Positions 17,401 to 29,461 of a stretch of DNA of 64,000 nucleotides are shown one piece after another (within the stretch, counting starts at the first letter, position 1; the number at the start of each line of letters is the position of its first letter). Made by a program: the position numbers and the translations under genes. This stretch comes from Planctomycetaceae bacterium (GTDB lineage: Bacteria > Planctomycetota > Planctomycetia > Planctomycetales > Planctomycetaceae), in the NCBI GenBank assembly GCA_021732995.1, contig JAKFWA010000084.1, positions 62,001 to 126,000 on the forward strand, read 5' to 3'. The notes below the pieces were generated by a model that was not told the origin of the DNA, did no database searches, and worked only from the letters and a program-made list of their open reading frames with translations.

Positions 17401-19362
17401 CTACTTCGGCAACTCGCCTTCGCCGATACCGAGGGCTTCACGCAGGAAGCGTGATGGCACAGACGGGCGTTTCTTGCCCCACTTCTTGCGGAAAGCCGTG
17501 CGAGTCAGTGTCAGATGATCGCGGGCTCGCGTGATACCGACGTAACACAGCCGCCGCTCTTCATCGACGTTGCCGCCGGTTTCTTCCGCTTCGACCGATC
17601 GCTTGTGTGGCAGGATGCCCTCTTCCATGCCGACCATGTAGACGCGCGGGAACTCCAGCCCCTTCGCGCTGTGCAGGGTCATCAGCTTCACGGCGTGCTG
17701 GGTGAGCTTGTCTTCCTTGCCATCGTCCTCACGGCCAAACAACGAGGTCTCTTCGAGAAAGTTTGATAGAGAGGGCTCGTCAGCACGGCTGGTGTAAGTG
17801 CGCAGCGAATCGAGCATCTGCTCGATCATCTCGCCGCGGACGAGTTGCATGTCTTCGTTTTCGTACTGTTTCTGAATCTCGCTGGCGTAATCGATCTCGG
17901 TCAGCAGTTGTTCGGCAATCACGGGCAGTTCGCGCGGATCGGCCTGCAGCCGCGCACGATATCGATCCAGCATTCCGTAGAAGCTGTTGATGGCCGCACT
18001 GGCTTTGGGAGTGATCTCTTTCTCGGCGAGAGCTCCGGGAACGACCTCGCGCAATTGCTTGCCCTCACGGACAGCTCGTTTCAGCAGCTTTTCGACGGTT
18101 GAATCGCCGATCCCGCGCGCGGGCACATTGATGATTCGCAGCAGCGCGGTTTCGTCCTTCGGATTCTCCAGCACCTTGAGATACGACATCATGTCGCGAA
18201 TCTCGCGCTTATCGAAGAACGACTGGCTGCCCATGATGACGTACGGCAACTTCACGCGCCGCATCTCGGTTTCAAAGACGCGCGGCTGCTCGTTAGTGCG
18301 AAACAGAATGCAAAAATCTTCGAGCGGCACGCCCTTCTTCTCAGTGTAGTATTGGATCTCGGCCACGATCTGCTCGGCCTCGACCTGCTCGTCTTCGTAC
18401 TCGCGGCAGCGGACTGGCGATTCAGCCTTCTTGTGCGCGACGAGTTGCTTGTCGTGCCGGCCCTTGTTGTACTTCACCAGCCGGTTGGCGGCATCGATGA
18501 TCAGGTCGGTGCACCGGTAGTTCTCCACCAGCCGCACGACCTTCGCGCCTTTGAACTGCTCATGGAACCCGAGGATGTGAGTGACCTCGGCCCCGCGCCA
18601 GCCATAGATCGACTGATCGTCGTCACCCACCACGCACAGGTTCTGATGCGGCCGTACGAGCGCTTCGATGAGATCGAACTGCGCGCCGTTCGTGTCCTGA
18701 TACTCATCGATCTGCACGTGATCAAACCGCTGCTGCTGTCGATCGAGCGCATCCGGAAATTCATCGAAGAGCTGACCGGTCAACAGCAGCAGATCATCGA
18801 AGTCGACCGCGCCGCACGCACGCAGGTTCGACTGATACTTTCGATAACCTGTCGCCGCCAGAAACTCCTTGTCGTTCTCGACATGCTCGCGAGCAAACTG
18901 CGGCCGGATGTTCTGCATCTTCCAACGGCTAATGATGCTCAGCAGGTCCTCGGGGCTGAGCGTCGTGTCCGGCACGCGAATGTCGCGCAGAGCCTTCCGC
19001 GCCGCCGACTCCTGATCTCCGCGATCGTAGATCGAAAACGTCTTCGGATAACCGAGCAGTTCGATCTCCTGCCGCAGCACGCGCACGCAGTAGGCGTGAA
19101 ACGTCGAGATCAGCGGCCGCTTCTTGAGGTTCTTGCCCAGGAGATGCTGAGTACGTTCCAGCATTTCCTTCGAGGCTTTATTCGTAAACGTCACCGACAG
19201 GATGCGATCCGGCACGATGCCATGCCGGATCAGTTCCACCATGCGGTGCGTGATCACTCGCGTCTTGCCCGTCCCCGCGCCGGCCAGCACCAGCAGCGGC
19301 CCCGACAACGTCATGACGGCTTCGCGCTGAGCCTGATTCAAATGAGCAAGACGGTCTGACAT
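17401..19362 (-). CDS. UvrD/PcrA-family DNA helicase
   Basis: Superfamily 1A 3-to-5 helicase used in repair and replication restart. 653 residues from ATG 19362 (LNQAQREAVMTLSGPLLVLA). The Walker A motif is GAGTGKT, motif II is QIDEYQDTNGAQF, motif III VVGDDDQSIYGWRGAE, and motif VI LCYVGITRARDHL; motif V is VKLMTLHSAKGLEFPRVYM. The end, FRKKWGKKRPSVPSRFL, is of the Rep/PcrA type but shorter than the usual C-terminal tail. I leave the gene name open between pcrA, uvrD and rep. ORF extension to 19533 runs through an inverted repeat and is not believed. Confidence 0.93.
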   Translation of the reverse strand: MSDRLAHLNQAQREAVMTLSGPLLVLAGAGTGKTRVITHRMVELIRHGIVPDRILSVTFTNKASKEMLERTQHLLGKNLKKRPLISTFHAYCVRVLRQEIELLGYPKTFSIYDRGDQESAARKALRDIRVPDTTLSPEDLLSIISRWKMQNIRPQFAREHVENDKEFLAATGYRKYQSNLRACGAVDFDDLLLLTGQLFDEFPDALDRQQQRFDHVQIDEYQDTNGAQFDLIEALVRPHQNLCVVGDDDQSIYGWRGAEVTHILGFHEQFKGAKVVRLVENYRCTDLIIDAANRLVKYNKGRHDKQLVAHKKAESPVRCREYEDEQVEAEQIVAEIQYYTEKKGVPLEDFCILFRTNEQPRVFETEMRRVKLPYVIMGSQSFFDKREIRDMMSYLKVLENPKDETALLRIINVPARGIGDSTVEKLLKRAVREGKQLREVVPGALAEKEITPKASAAINSFYGMLDRYRARLQADPRELPVIAEQLLTEIDYASEIQKQYENEDMQLVRGEMIEQMLDSLRTYTSRADEPSLSNFLEETSLFGREDDGKEDKLTQHAVKLMTLHSAKGLEFPRVYMVGMEEGILPHKRSVEAEETGGNVDEERRLCYVGITRARDHLTLTRTAFRKKWGKKRPSVPSRFLREALGIGEGELPK

Positions 19363-19405
19363 ACGTACTCGATACGGCGAACATAAACCCTGCGCAACGA
19401 CGCCG

Positions 19406-19465
19406 ATGTATGGCGGACAATCCTGTCTGCCATCGGTTCGGCGGACAAGATTGTCCGCCCTACAT
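19406..19465. repeat. Imperfect inverted repeat of GGCGGACAA type
   Basis: Two 26-base arms (19406-19431 and 19440-19465) match at 23 of 26 positions around an 8-base loop. The sequence class GTAGGGCGGACAATCTTGTCCGCC resembles repeats I recall from other planctomycete intergenic regions. It lies between secA and the helicase gene, both leftward; the secA stop is at 19485. It could act as the secA terminator. Confidence 0.7.
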
Positions 19466-19484
19466 GGAGAATGCCAGCCGCGCC

Positions 19485-23051
<3,567 letters not shown>

Positions 23052-23561
23052 GAAAGACACCTAATCCCAAGATCTCACAAACCGGCAGTCCACATCCGCG
23101 AACCGCTGACACTTCCGAAAGAATGACGTCCAGCAGCCGTTTCCTCGTCGTCGAAATCGCAAGGCAGTCAACGACTTCAGGAAAACCGCAACGACCAGAC
23201 TCGTCACTCCTGCATTCACCGTTTGGACGTGGCAGCCGCACACTCAGATCAAGCATTACGTCTGAGAATCGCTCCCAGCGGGACATCCCTGTCTGCGGGC
23301 TGACCGCCGAGGCGCGAATTCGCGACGCACTCTCGCCGAACCCAGGCAATGTGGCTGAGGGTGGCTCTGAACGTTTCCGAAGCCATTCGGACCATCAACG
23401 TTCCAGCCACCCACAGAACAACACTCCCTGCTGTTCGCGCGGGATGCTATTGGGGCCTATTTCGAGGGTCAACGGCGGTACTCCGGGAGTAGCTGGCAAC
23501 GTTTGTTCAAAATCCAGGAATCTCTCGCCCGGTGCTCCACCACGCAATCGCGTCGTTCGGG
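23052..23561. other. Gene-free region upstream of secA
   Basis: 510 bases between the M24 peptidase gene and secA, both leftward. It should carry the secA promoter and leader. The reading frames that cross it have no recognisable family and unnatural composition, so I see no gene. No tRNA or clear terminator was found. Confidence 0.5.
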
Positions 23562-24698
23562 TTATCGCAGCCGCAGTTCGTGACTGCTCAGGCGTCGCGA
23601 ACCTGATTTTGTCACCAGCACATTGTGTTCGAGACGCACGCCACCGATGCCTTCGATGTAGAGCCCGGGTTCGATCGTGACGACGTCACCTTCCAGCAGG
23701 ACATCGTCGCTCTCAGCAACGAGAATCGGTGCTTCGGGATGCGCTAAACCCAAGCCGTGTCCTGCGTGATGTACCAGTGGCGCATGGCCGGCGTCTTCCA
23801 GCACCTTGGATGCGGCGCGGTACACATCCGCGGCACGCACGCCAGCTTTCGTAACCGCTTCCGCAGCCAGTAACGCAGACTTGTCGGTTTCGAAGATTTC
23901 AATCTGGTTGGAGGTCGGCTCACCCACGGCCAGAGTGTTCGTGAAGTCGCTGCGATAGCCGCCAATCATCACGGAGTAATCGAGGATGAACATGTCGCCC
24001 TCTTTCAGCACGTAACTCGTCGGCTGCCCTCCGCGTTTGGGAATTTCGGCATTCACCGCGCGGAAGTCACCGTAGACGACGCTTGCCAGACCTGCCGCCA
24101 GTTGGGCCGCCCGCTGCACGTCGCAGTACAGTTCGAGTTCCGTCATGCCCGGTCGAACGGACTTCAGGGCCTGAGCGTGTCCCGCGTCGCAGGCCTGCAT
24201 GCAGCGGGTCAGCAACTCGATCTCGTCCGGTTCCTTTTGGCGGCGCAACTGCCGTACGACGCTGCCCAGTTCGAGCGCGCGACACTCATGAGCCAGGTCC
24301 AGTTCGTCGGCGGCCATGACCGGCAGCCACTCGGCTTCGACCAGCCCACGCCGCCCTTTGAGCCTCGGCGCCAGCGACTTGAGTTGAGCGAACAGCACAT
24401 GATCGCGGTTCATCACCGAATGCTTGTGGTCGTACCACTTGCCGAGGACCTCTTCGTCCACGAACGGATCGGCAACCGCAGAGCGACGCGTGAAGTTGTC
24501 CGCCATCAAGGTGGACTGGCCGCTACGCTCCAGCAGCAACAAACCACGCTCGCACGTCGAAAAGCTGATGGGGTTCACCCAGAAATTGGAGAAGTAGTGC
24601 ACATGCCGCGGGTCGGCGATCAAGACCCAGTCGTACTCCTGCGGCAATGCGTCCCAAAGGCGATAGCGGCGAGCCAGACAACCGTCGGCGGTGAGCAT
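23562..24698 (-). CDS. M24-family metallopeptidase (Xaa-Pro aminopeptidase-like)
   Basis: 378 residues, cytoplasmic, no signal peptide. The N-terminal creatinase-like domain occupies residues 1-155 and the pita-bread catalytic domain 160-375. All five metal ligands are visible: D240 (FILDYSV), D251 (YRSDFTNT), H314 (HHAGHGLGLAH), E343 (TIEPGLY) and E357 (VRLEHNV). This is the usual set for Xaa-Pro dipeptidase or aminopeptidase. Whether it acts on Xaa-Pro peptides or, like creatinase relatives, on another amide cannot be told. Single gene between secA and the large fusion protein gene. Confidence 0.92.
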   Translation of the reverse strand: MLTADGCLARRYRLWDALPQEYDWVLIADPRHVHYFSNFWVNPISFSTCERGLLLLERSGQSTLMADNFTRRSAVADPFVDEEVLGKWYDHKHSVMNRDHVLFAQLKSLAPRLKGRRGLVEAEWLPVMAADELDLAHECRALELGSVVRQLRRQKEPDEIELLTRCMQACDAGHAQALKSVRPGMTELELYCDVQRAAQLAAGLASVVYGDFRAVNAEIPKRGGQPTSYVLKEGDMFILDYSVMIGGYRSDFTNTLAVGEPTSNQIEIFETDKSALLAAEAVTKAGVRAADVYRAASKVLEDAGHAPLVHHAGHGLGLAHPEAPILVAESDDVLLEGDVVTIEPGLYIEGIGGVRLEHNVLVTKSGSRRLSSHELRLR

Positions 24699-24744
24699 GG
24701 AGTCCGTTCCTGGTCAGGGTTGAGGATTCGCCGCTCGATGCGGC

Positions 24745-27700
24745 CTAAGGCAGTTCCCAAAGCTGCAGCATCTTATTGTAACCGCACGTCAGCACCAACT
24801 TACCGTCCGCCGACAGCGCCACGTTCTGAGCCGTCAGCGTGTCGACCTGCCAGGAATCGATGACCTCGCCCTTACCCACGTCCCATACCACCACGTTCTT
24901 GTTGTTCGCGGCATCGGCGATGGCAACTCGGTTGCCATTCTCAGAGAAAGCGAACCCGCTGCCGGAGGAATGTGAGCGAAAATTCAACGTGGAGCCATCG
25001 CCCGGCTTTTCCAGATACGCCAGGAAGAGACTTTGGTGACTCTTGTCGAACAGCACTTTGCCAGACGCCCCACTGATCCGCGCTCCCCTGTAGTTTGACC
25101 CCTCGCCCGCTGAGGCAGTCCGAATCTGAGTCCCGGTTTCGGGATTCCACCAATCCACCGAACGACCATCCGTCGAGATCAGTTCTTTTCCGTCTACCGA
25201 GATCGCCAACGCCTGGATGAAGGCGCCCTGGTTGTGACGCCAGTCCTTGAGTTTCTTCTTCTCCGCTACGTCCCAGACTTCCATCTGCCGCGATAGGAAA
25301 CTGAAGTAGACGCGGCCACTGTCCTTCGAAAACACCATCGCATTCGGCTTGATGGCCATCTCGGGCTTCAGCAGCGATTCCCGGGTCTCGGCATTCCAGA
25401 TGTTGAGACCGGTATGGCTCGACACTCCCAGCAACTTGCTGTCCGGTGAAAAGGCGACGGCCTGAACACCAATCCCCACCGCGTCGAACTTGCCGATCGG
25501 GTCCTTCTGAGTGACATCATAGACTTGAACGGTACCGTCCTGACCAACCGCAATCGCCTGCTTGTTGTCGGGACGCAGGTAGATCGCATGCACCAGTGCG
25601 GACGAGACCGGCGCGAACCGCTGGACGAGTTTCGCAACTTTCGGAGCCTGCAGCTTGGCCAGTTCTTCCGCCGCCTTCTGAGCCTGTGAGGCTTGCAGCT
25701 CGGCCATTCGTTCAGCGGCAGCCTTCTTCTCGGCCTCAATAACCTTGGGGTCCGTGTAGTTGATCCGCACTTCAAAGGGCAGTTTGACGCTGATCGCACC
25801 ATCGTTGCGGGCGAGTTCAAACTTCAACAACGCTGAAACCGGCTTGTGGTCTTTGGTGTCGAACTTCCATTCGCCGCCGCCTTTCACGGCCAGGTACGGC
25901 TTCTCTTCGCTGTCCGTCGTATGCAGATCGTAAGACTTCTTGATGTGGCGGTACTCAGCGTCCAGTTCGCCGAGTGTGTAAGTGACCTGCTCGTGAGCCG
26001 GAATCACTTTGACGTTTTGCGGACGTCGATCAAAGAAGCGATTGATGCCCGGCGGACGCATGCGGGCAAACGGATCGTTCGGGTCCTGTTCAATCCGACT
26101 GATGCTGGTGTCCTGACTGGAACCCCATGTGCCCTGACCACTCGAATTCACGGGCACGATGGCCAGCAGCGCGGCCGGTCCCATGACGAACGGCAACTGC
26201 TCTTCGCCCTTGAAATTGACGACGTCACCGAACTCGTCGATCGTCAGCGTCCCCTTGCCGAATTCGGTCCTCGGCACGGAAAAACGCATGCTGGGAAAAC
26301 GCCCAACGTTCGGTCGATTGCTGCTGGAGAAAGAGGCGTCATATTCGAGCGTCGTGCGGTTCTCACCAGCGCCCATCCGCACTCGCACGAAGCCCAACGA
26401 GGGACCAAGTTTCGCTGCCAGCGCTGGACCATCAAGCTTCTGTTGTCCGACCGCAGCAGCCAGTTTGATGCCCGCCTTGTCGAGTAACGCCTTCGCGTCG
26501 CTGGAGGGGCGAGCAAACCCTACGGTGGAAACCGTGGGGCCGGTCAGCTTGGCGCTCGCGACGCCGATCACGTCGCCGAATTCGTTGACGACCGGGCCAC
26601 CGCTGTTACCCGGATTGATCGCTGCGTCGATCTGAAAAATGCGGCTGTCGCCTTGCTGATTCAATCCGGCAACGGTGCCAGTCGTGACCTTCAAGTTGTT
26701 GCCGAGTACATCAGACAACGGGAACCCCAGCACACGGACGGCCTGCGCCAACTGCACACTGCTGGAATCCGCCAGCGCGATCGGCGTGAGGTTCTGCGCG
26801 GCGATCTTGATGATCGCGACGTCATGCGGTGCGTCCGAAGCAATCACGGTTGCGGCGTACTTCTTGTCGCCGAGTTGCACTTCAATGTTCTTGGCGCGGT
26901 CGATGACGTGCGCGCACGTGACGAGATAACCGTCGGCGGAAACAACAAACGCCGAGCCGGTACCCTCCTGACGCGATTCAATGCTGATCGCCGGTGGCTG
27001 CTTCGAGATGCGATAGATCACGGTGCCTTCCGTGCGTTCCGTCGAATCCCCCATGTTGGCTTCAATGGAAAACTTGTAGGGGTAGTCTCGATTCGGCTCG
27101 AACTTGTAGCGCAGCGTGTTGGCAACATCGGCCACGATGATCGGAGCCGGTGCCGGGTTCACTGGCGCGGGAACAACTGGAGCAGGCGGGTTGACCGGGG
27201 GCAGCACCGGAGCAGGCTGCGCCGGCACAACGGGCACCGGAGTTACGGTCGGCCCCTCAGTCCCAGCAGGTTTATTTGGTTCAGGATTCGTCGCTGGCTG
27301 ACTGGGGGGAGGTTGATTCCGCGCCAGTTGATTCGGCGCAGGATTGACGGCGGGCGCTGGAGCCGCCTGGTTCTGAGCAATGGGCGCCGTATTCGTAGTC
27401 GCATCAGCGGGCTGGTTCACAACCGGCGGGTCGTTCTGCGCGACCTGCTGATCTTGCGGGTTGAAGAAACTGATCAGGAAGAACACCGCCGCAACCACCG
27501 CGACGAGGCCACCACCCAGAATGATGCCGACCAGCATGCCGCCCGATGAACCGGACTCTTCGTCATGATGATGTTCTGCGCGCGGCAGGGGAGTCGCCCG
27601 TGGAGCCTTGCGCGGCTGGTACTCTTCAGTGACTTCCAGCACTTCGTCTTGCGCATCGTCGTCGCGCGAATTCCGTGCGGACGGACGCAGTCGCGATTCC

Positions 27701-27816
27701 GGCGACTCACCTATGCGGATGGTCTCACCACAGTTCGGGCAGTCGAAGGTCTTTTTCGACGTATCGTCCTTGAGCCGGTAACGGGTCTCACAAGCGGGGC
27801 AGCTCACGATAGGCAT
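24745..27816 (-). CDS. Zinc-ribbon / TM / trypsin-like protease / WD40 fusion protein
   Basis: 1023 residues in a single frame. Residues 1-35 form an MJ0042-type zinc ribbon (C6, C9, C26, C29), presumably cytoplasmic. A transmembrane helix at about 94-118 is followed by a Pro/Ala/Asn-rich spacer (120-228). A trypsin-like (DegP/HtrA-type) domain spans about 270-450 with the full triad: H303 (VTCAHV), D332 (APHDVAIIK) and S405 (INPGNSGGPV). No PDZ domain is seen. A charged helical segment (about 690-730, KAAAERMAELQASQAQKA) leads to C-terminal WD40-like repeats, such as QAIAVGQDGTVQVYDV and ADGKLVLTCGYNKMLQLWEL. Probably an inner-membrane protein with its protease and propeller outside. Substrate unknown. 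Confidence 0.9.
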   Translation of the reverse strand: MPIVSCPACETRYRLKDDTSKKTFDCPNCGETIRIGESPESRLRPSARNSRDDDAQDEVLEVTEEYQPRKAPRATPLPRAEHHHDEESGSSGGMLVGIILGGGLVAVVAAVFFLISFFNPQDQQVAQNDPPVVNQPADATTNTAPIAQNQAAPAPAVNPAPNQLARNQPPPSQPATNPEPNKPAGTEGPTVTPVPVVPAQPAPVLPPVNPPAPVVPAPVNPAPAPIIVADVANTLRYKFEPNRDYPYKFSIEANMGDSTERTEGTVIYRISKQPPAISIESRQEGTGSAFVVSADGYLVTCAHVIDRAKNIEVQLGDKKYAATVIASDAPHDVAIIKIAAQNLTPIALADSSSVQLAQAVRVLGFPLSDVLGNNLKVTTGTVAGLNQQGDSRIFQIDAAINPGNSGGPVVNEFGDVIGVASAKLTGPTVSTVGFARPSSDAKALLDKAGIKLAAAVGQQKLDGPALAAKLGPSLGFVRVRMGAGENRTTLEYDASFSSSNRPNVGRFPSMRFSVPRTEFGKGTLTIDEFGDVVNFKGEEQLPFVMGPAALLAIVPVNSSGQGTWGSSQDTSISRIEQDPNDPFARMRPPGINRFFDRRPQNVKVIPAHEQVTYTLGELDAEYRHIKKSYDLHTTDSEEKPYLAVKGGGEWKFDTKDHKPVSALLKFELARNDGAISVKLPFEVRINYTDPKVIEAEKKAAAERMAELQASQAQKAAEELAKLQAPKVAKLVQRFAPVSSALVHAIYLRPDNKQAIAVGQDGTVQVYDVTQKDPIGKFDAVGIGVQAVAFSPDSKLLGVSSHTGLNIWNAETRESLLKPEMAIKPNAMVFSKDSGRVYFSFLSRQMEVWDVAEKKKLKDWRHNQGAFIQALAISVDGKELISTDGRSVDWWNPETGTQIRTASAGEGSNYRGARISGASGKVLFDKSHQSLFLAYLEKPGDGSTLNFRSHSSGSGFAFSENGNRVAIADAANNKNVVVWDVGKGEVIDSWQVDTLTAQNVALSADGKLVLTCGYNKMLQLWELP

Positions 27817-28504
27817 GGCGTGGTTCTCTCACTGACAAACAACGCATCGGGCGCGAGACCTGAGTGGCTTAACGTGCGTGCCAATACATCAGCAAGTATC
27901 AGACGCAGGTCATGCGGAAAGTTCTTCACCAAAAACTTCCCAAACGCAAACTCAGTGTGTCTTGACCTGATTCGAGGCATGGGCGAGCATTCGACGTGTC
28001 AGCCGTGAGTCAATTCTGGCAAAGCTCGCTTTGTCAGGCTGATTTGCAGCAGTTTTCGGTATTTTCTGCCGAAACATGTCTGTCACACGGTTGGCTCGTT
28101 TTCCTTTTGACGATCATGCCTCTCAGAATCAATCCAACGGAGGGACCTAAACCATCTGATGGGCCCCGATGATCAAACGGCGAGTGCTTAAGCACTGCTG
28201 CATCGCGCCCGTCTTCAAGAGACTCTGCCTGTTGCTTTGCGAGAGAGGCTTGATGTGTAGAAACCGCAGGTTCTTCGGAACCTGCGGTTTTGTTTTTGTG
28301 GAACAACAACTTTTTGGAACAACAACTGGCGGAAAACATTTCCGCTGAGGCTTGCCGCCTGCCTGATTGTTGCCCGCCAGTGTCGAGAGCCGAGTTCCCT
28401 GAGTCTGGCAACACTCCCGCTGTCGCGGCTTGTCAGGTTCGATCAACCACTTCTAAGATCGACTTCACCGAAGACAACAACCGTCATCGAATGAGAGCAG
28501 CAAC
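27817..28504. other. Large gene-free region with an internal terminator
   Basis: 688 bases between divergent genes without a believable protein gene. It contains small dyads at 28018-28036 (GGCAAAGC/GCTTTG-C) and 28052-28074 (TTTCGG/CCGAAA), a palindromic AGTGCTTAAGCACT near 28183, then a strong terminator at 28261-28297. Right after the terminator a 13-base direct repeat (TGGAACAACAACT) occurs at 28299-28311 and 28315-28327. The terminator with no upstream reading frame suggests a short untranslated transcript (see findings). Confidence 0.6.
28261..28297 (+). terminator. Intrinsic terminator with UUCG tetraloop
   Basis: A 13-base perfect stem (28261-28273 with 28278-28290) capped by the extra-stable C(TTCG)G tetraloop and followed by TGTTTTTG on the plus strand. 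It is the clearest factor-independent terminator in the window. It is more than 400 bases beyond the start of the leftward fusion-protein gene and about 205 bases before the GNAT start, so it does not close any annotated protein gene. Confidence 0.9.
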
Positions 28505-29461
28505 GTGATCGAGTATCGGTCGTTCCGTAACTACGACCCGCCGAAGATTCTGCAGTTGTGGCATGAAGCTCAGCTTGGTCGCGGTGCGGCTCAACCACTG
28601 CGGAACGACGAATCGTTCGACAACGTCAATTACTCGCAGCACTACTTCGATCCGCAGGGTCTGATCGTCGCCACAGACGGTGATCGCCAGGTGGGCTACG
28701 TGCATGCGGGATTCGGTCCCGAAGCAGACGGCTCCTACATCGATCGCACTCGCGGAGTGATCTGCGCTGTTGTTGTACATCCCGACTATCGGCGGCAAGG
28801 CATCGGTCGGGAACTGGTCCTCCGCGCTGAACAGTATCTCCAGAAAAGCGGAACCACAGACATCACCGCTGGCGGTGCGCCGAAACGCGACCCGTTCTAT
28901 TTCGGAATATATGGAGGCGCCCAGCCCGCCGGTTTTCTCGAGTCCGACGCAGCGGCAGCTCCCTTCTTCGCCAAGCTGGGCTATCAACCAGGCGACCGTT
29001 TTCTGATGACACTGCGGTCAATGGCCGATCGCGATCCGGTGAGCTTCCGATTGACGATGATCCGTCGCAAGTGGGAGCTGCTACGATCTGACTTGCCGAA
29101 GCCATGCCCGTGGTGGTGGTGCGCCCGTTACGGACGTCTCGATTCGTGCTACTGCCAGTTGATCCCTCGCGGCGGCGGAGCGCCGGTCGCAGGACTGACC
29201 GTCACCGGCCTCGGAATCTACTCGCATACGTGGCACGAGCAGGCGATTGGCATCGCTGATCTGTGGGTGCTGGAGGACCAGCGCCGACAGGGATACGGCC
29301 AGACGTTGCTGGTGGAAGTCATCAAGTGGCTGCGTCAGGAAGTCGTCACCGCCGTGACGGCAAACATTCCAGAGACGGACATCGCGGCCCAAGCCGTGTT
29401 CCGCACCAGCGGCTTTCAGACGATTGATCGGGGCGTCGTCTATCGAGCTCAACGCACCTGA
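28505..29461 (+). CDS. Protein with two tandem GNAT acetyltransferase domains
   Basis: 318 residues from GTG 28505. Each half carries an acetyl-CoA-binding motif A: residues about 83-110 (VVVHPDYRRQGIGRELVL) and about 258-280 (LWVLEDQRRQGYGQTLLVEV). Motif B of the first domain ends APFFAKLGYQPGDRF, and the second ends AVFRTSGFQTIDRGVVY. Tandem GNATs include MshD-like enzymes, but actinobacterial mycothiol synthesis is not expected here, so the substrate is unknown. Its last 13 bases overlap the end of the convergent MOSC gene. Confidence 0.88.
   Translation: MIEYRSFRNYDPPKILQLWHEAQLGRGAAQPLRNDESFDNVNYSQHYFDPQGLIVATDGDRQVGYVHAGFGPEADGSYIDRTRGVICAVVVHPDYRRQGIGRELVLRAEQYLQKSGTTDITAGGAPKRDPFYFGIYGGAQPAGFLESDAAAAPFFAKLGYQPGDRFLMTLRSMADRDPVSFRLTMIRRKWELLRSDLPKPCPWWWCARYGRLDSCYCQLIPRGGGAPVAGLTVTGLGIYSHTWHEQAIGIADLWVLEDQRRQGYGQTLLVEVIKWLRQEVVTAVTANIPETDIAAQAVFRTSGFQTIDRGVVYRAQRT

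Noticed and set aside
18352-19359. 335-residue plus-strand frame
   Set aside because: Antisense shadow of the UvrD/PcrA helicase gene.
23123-23680. 185-residue plus-strand frame in the gap upstream of secA
   Set aside because: Overlaps the M24 peptidase end, is Ser/Arg-rich, and shows no family resemblance or ribosome site.
26653-27549. 298-residue plus-strand frame rich in Arg and His
   Set aside because: Lies wholly antisense to the fusion-protein gene, with composition typical of a complement-frame shadow and no motif.
28147-28446. Minus-strand frames of 99 and 126 residues across the UUCG terminator
   Set aside because: No motif, and they read through a perfect hairpin; likely chance.
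28425-28455. GGTTCGATC string resembling a tRNA T-loop
   Set aside because: The flanking bases do not pair into a T-stem and no anticodon or acceptor arm is found.
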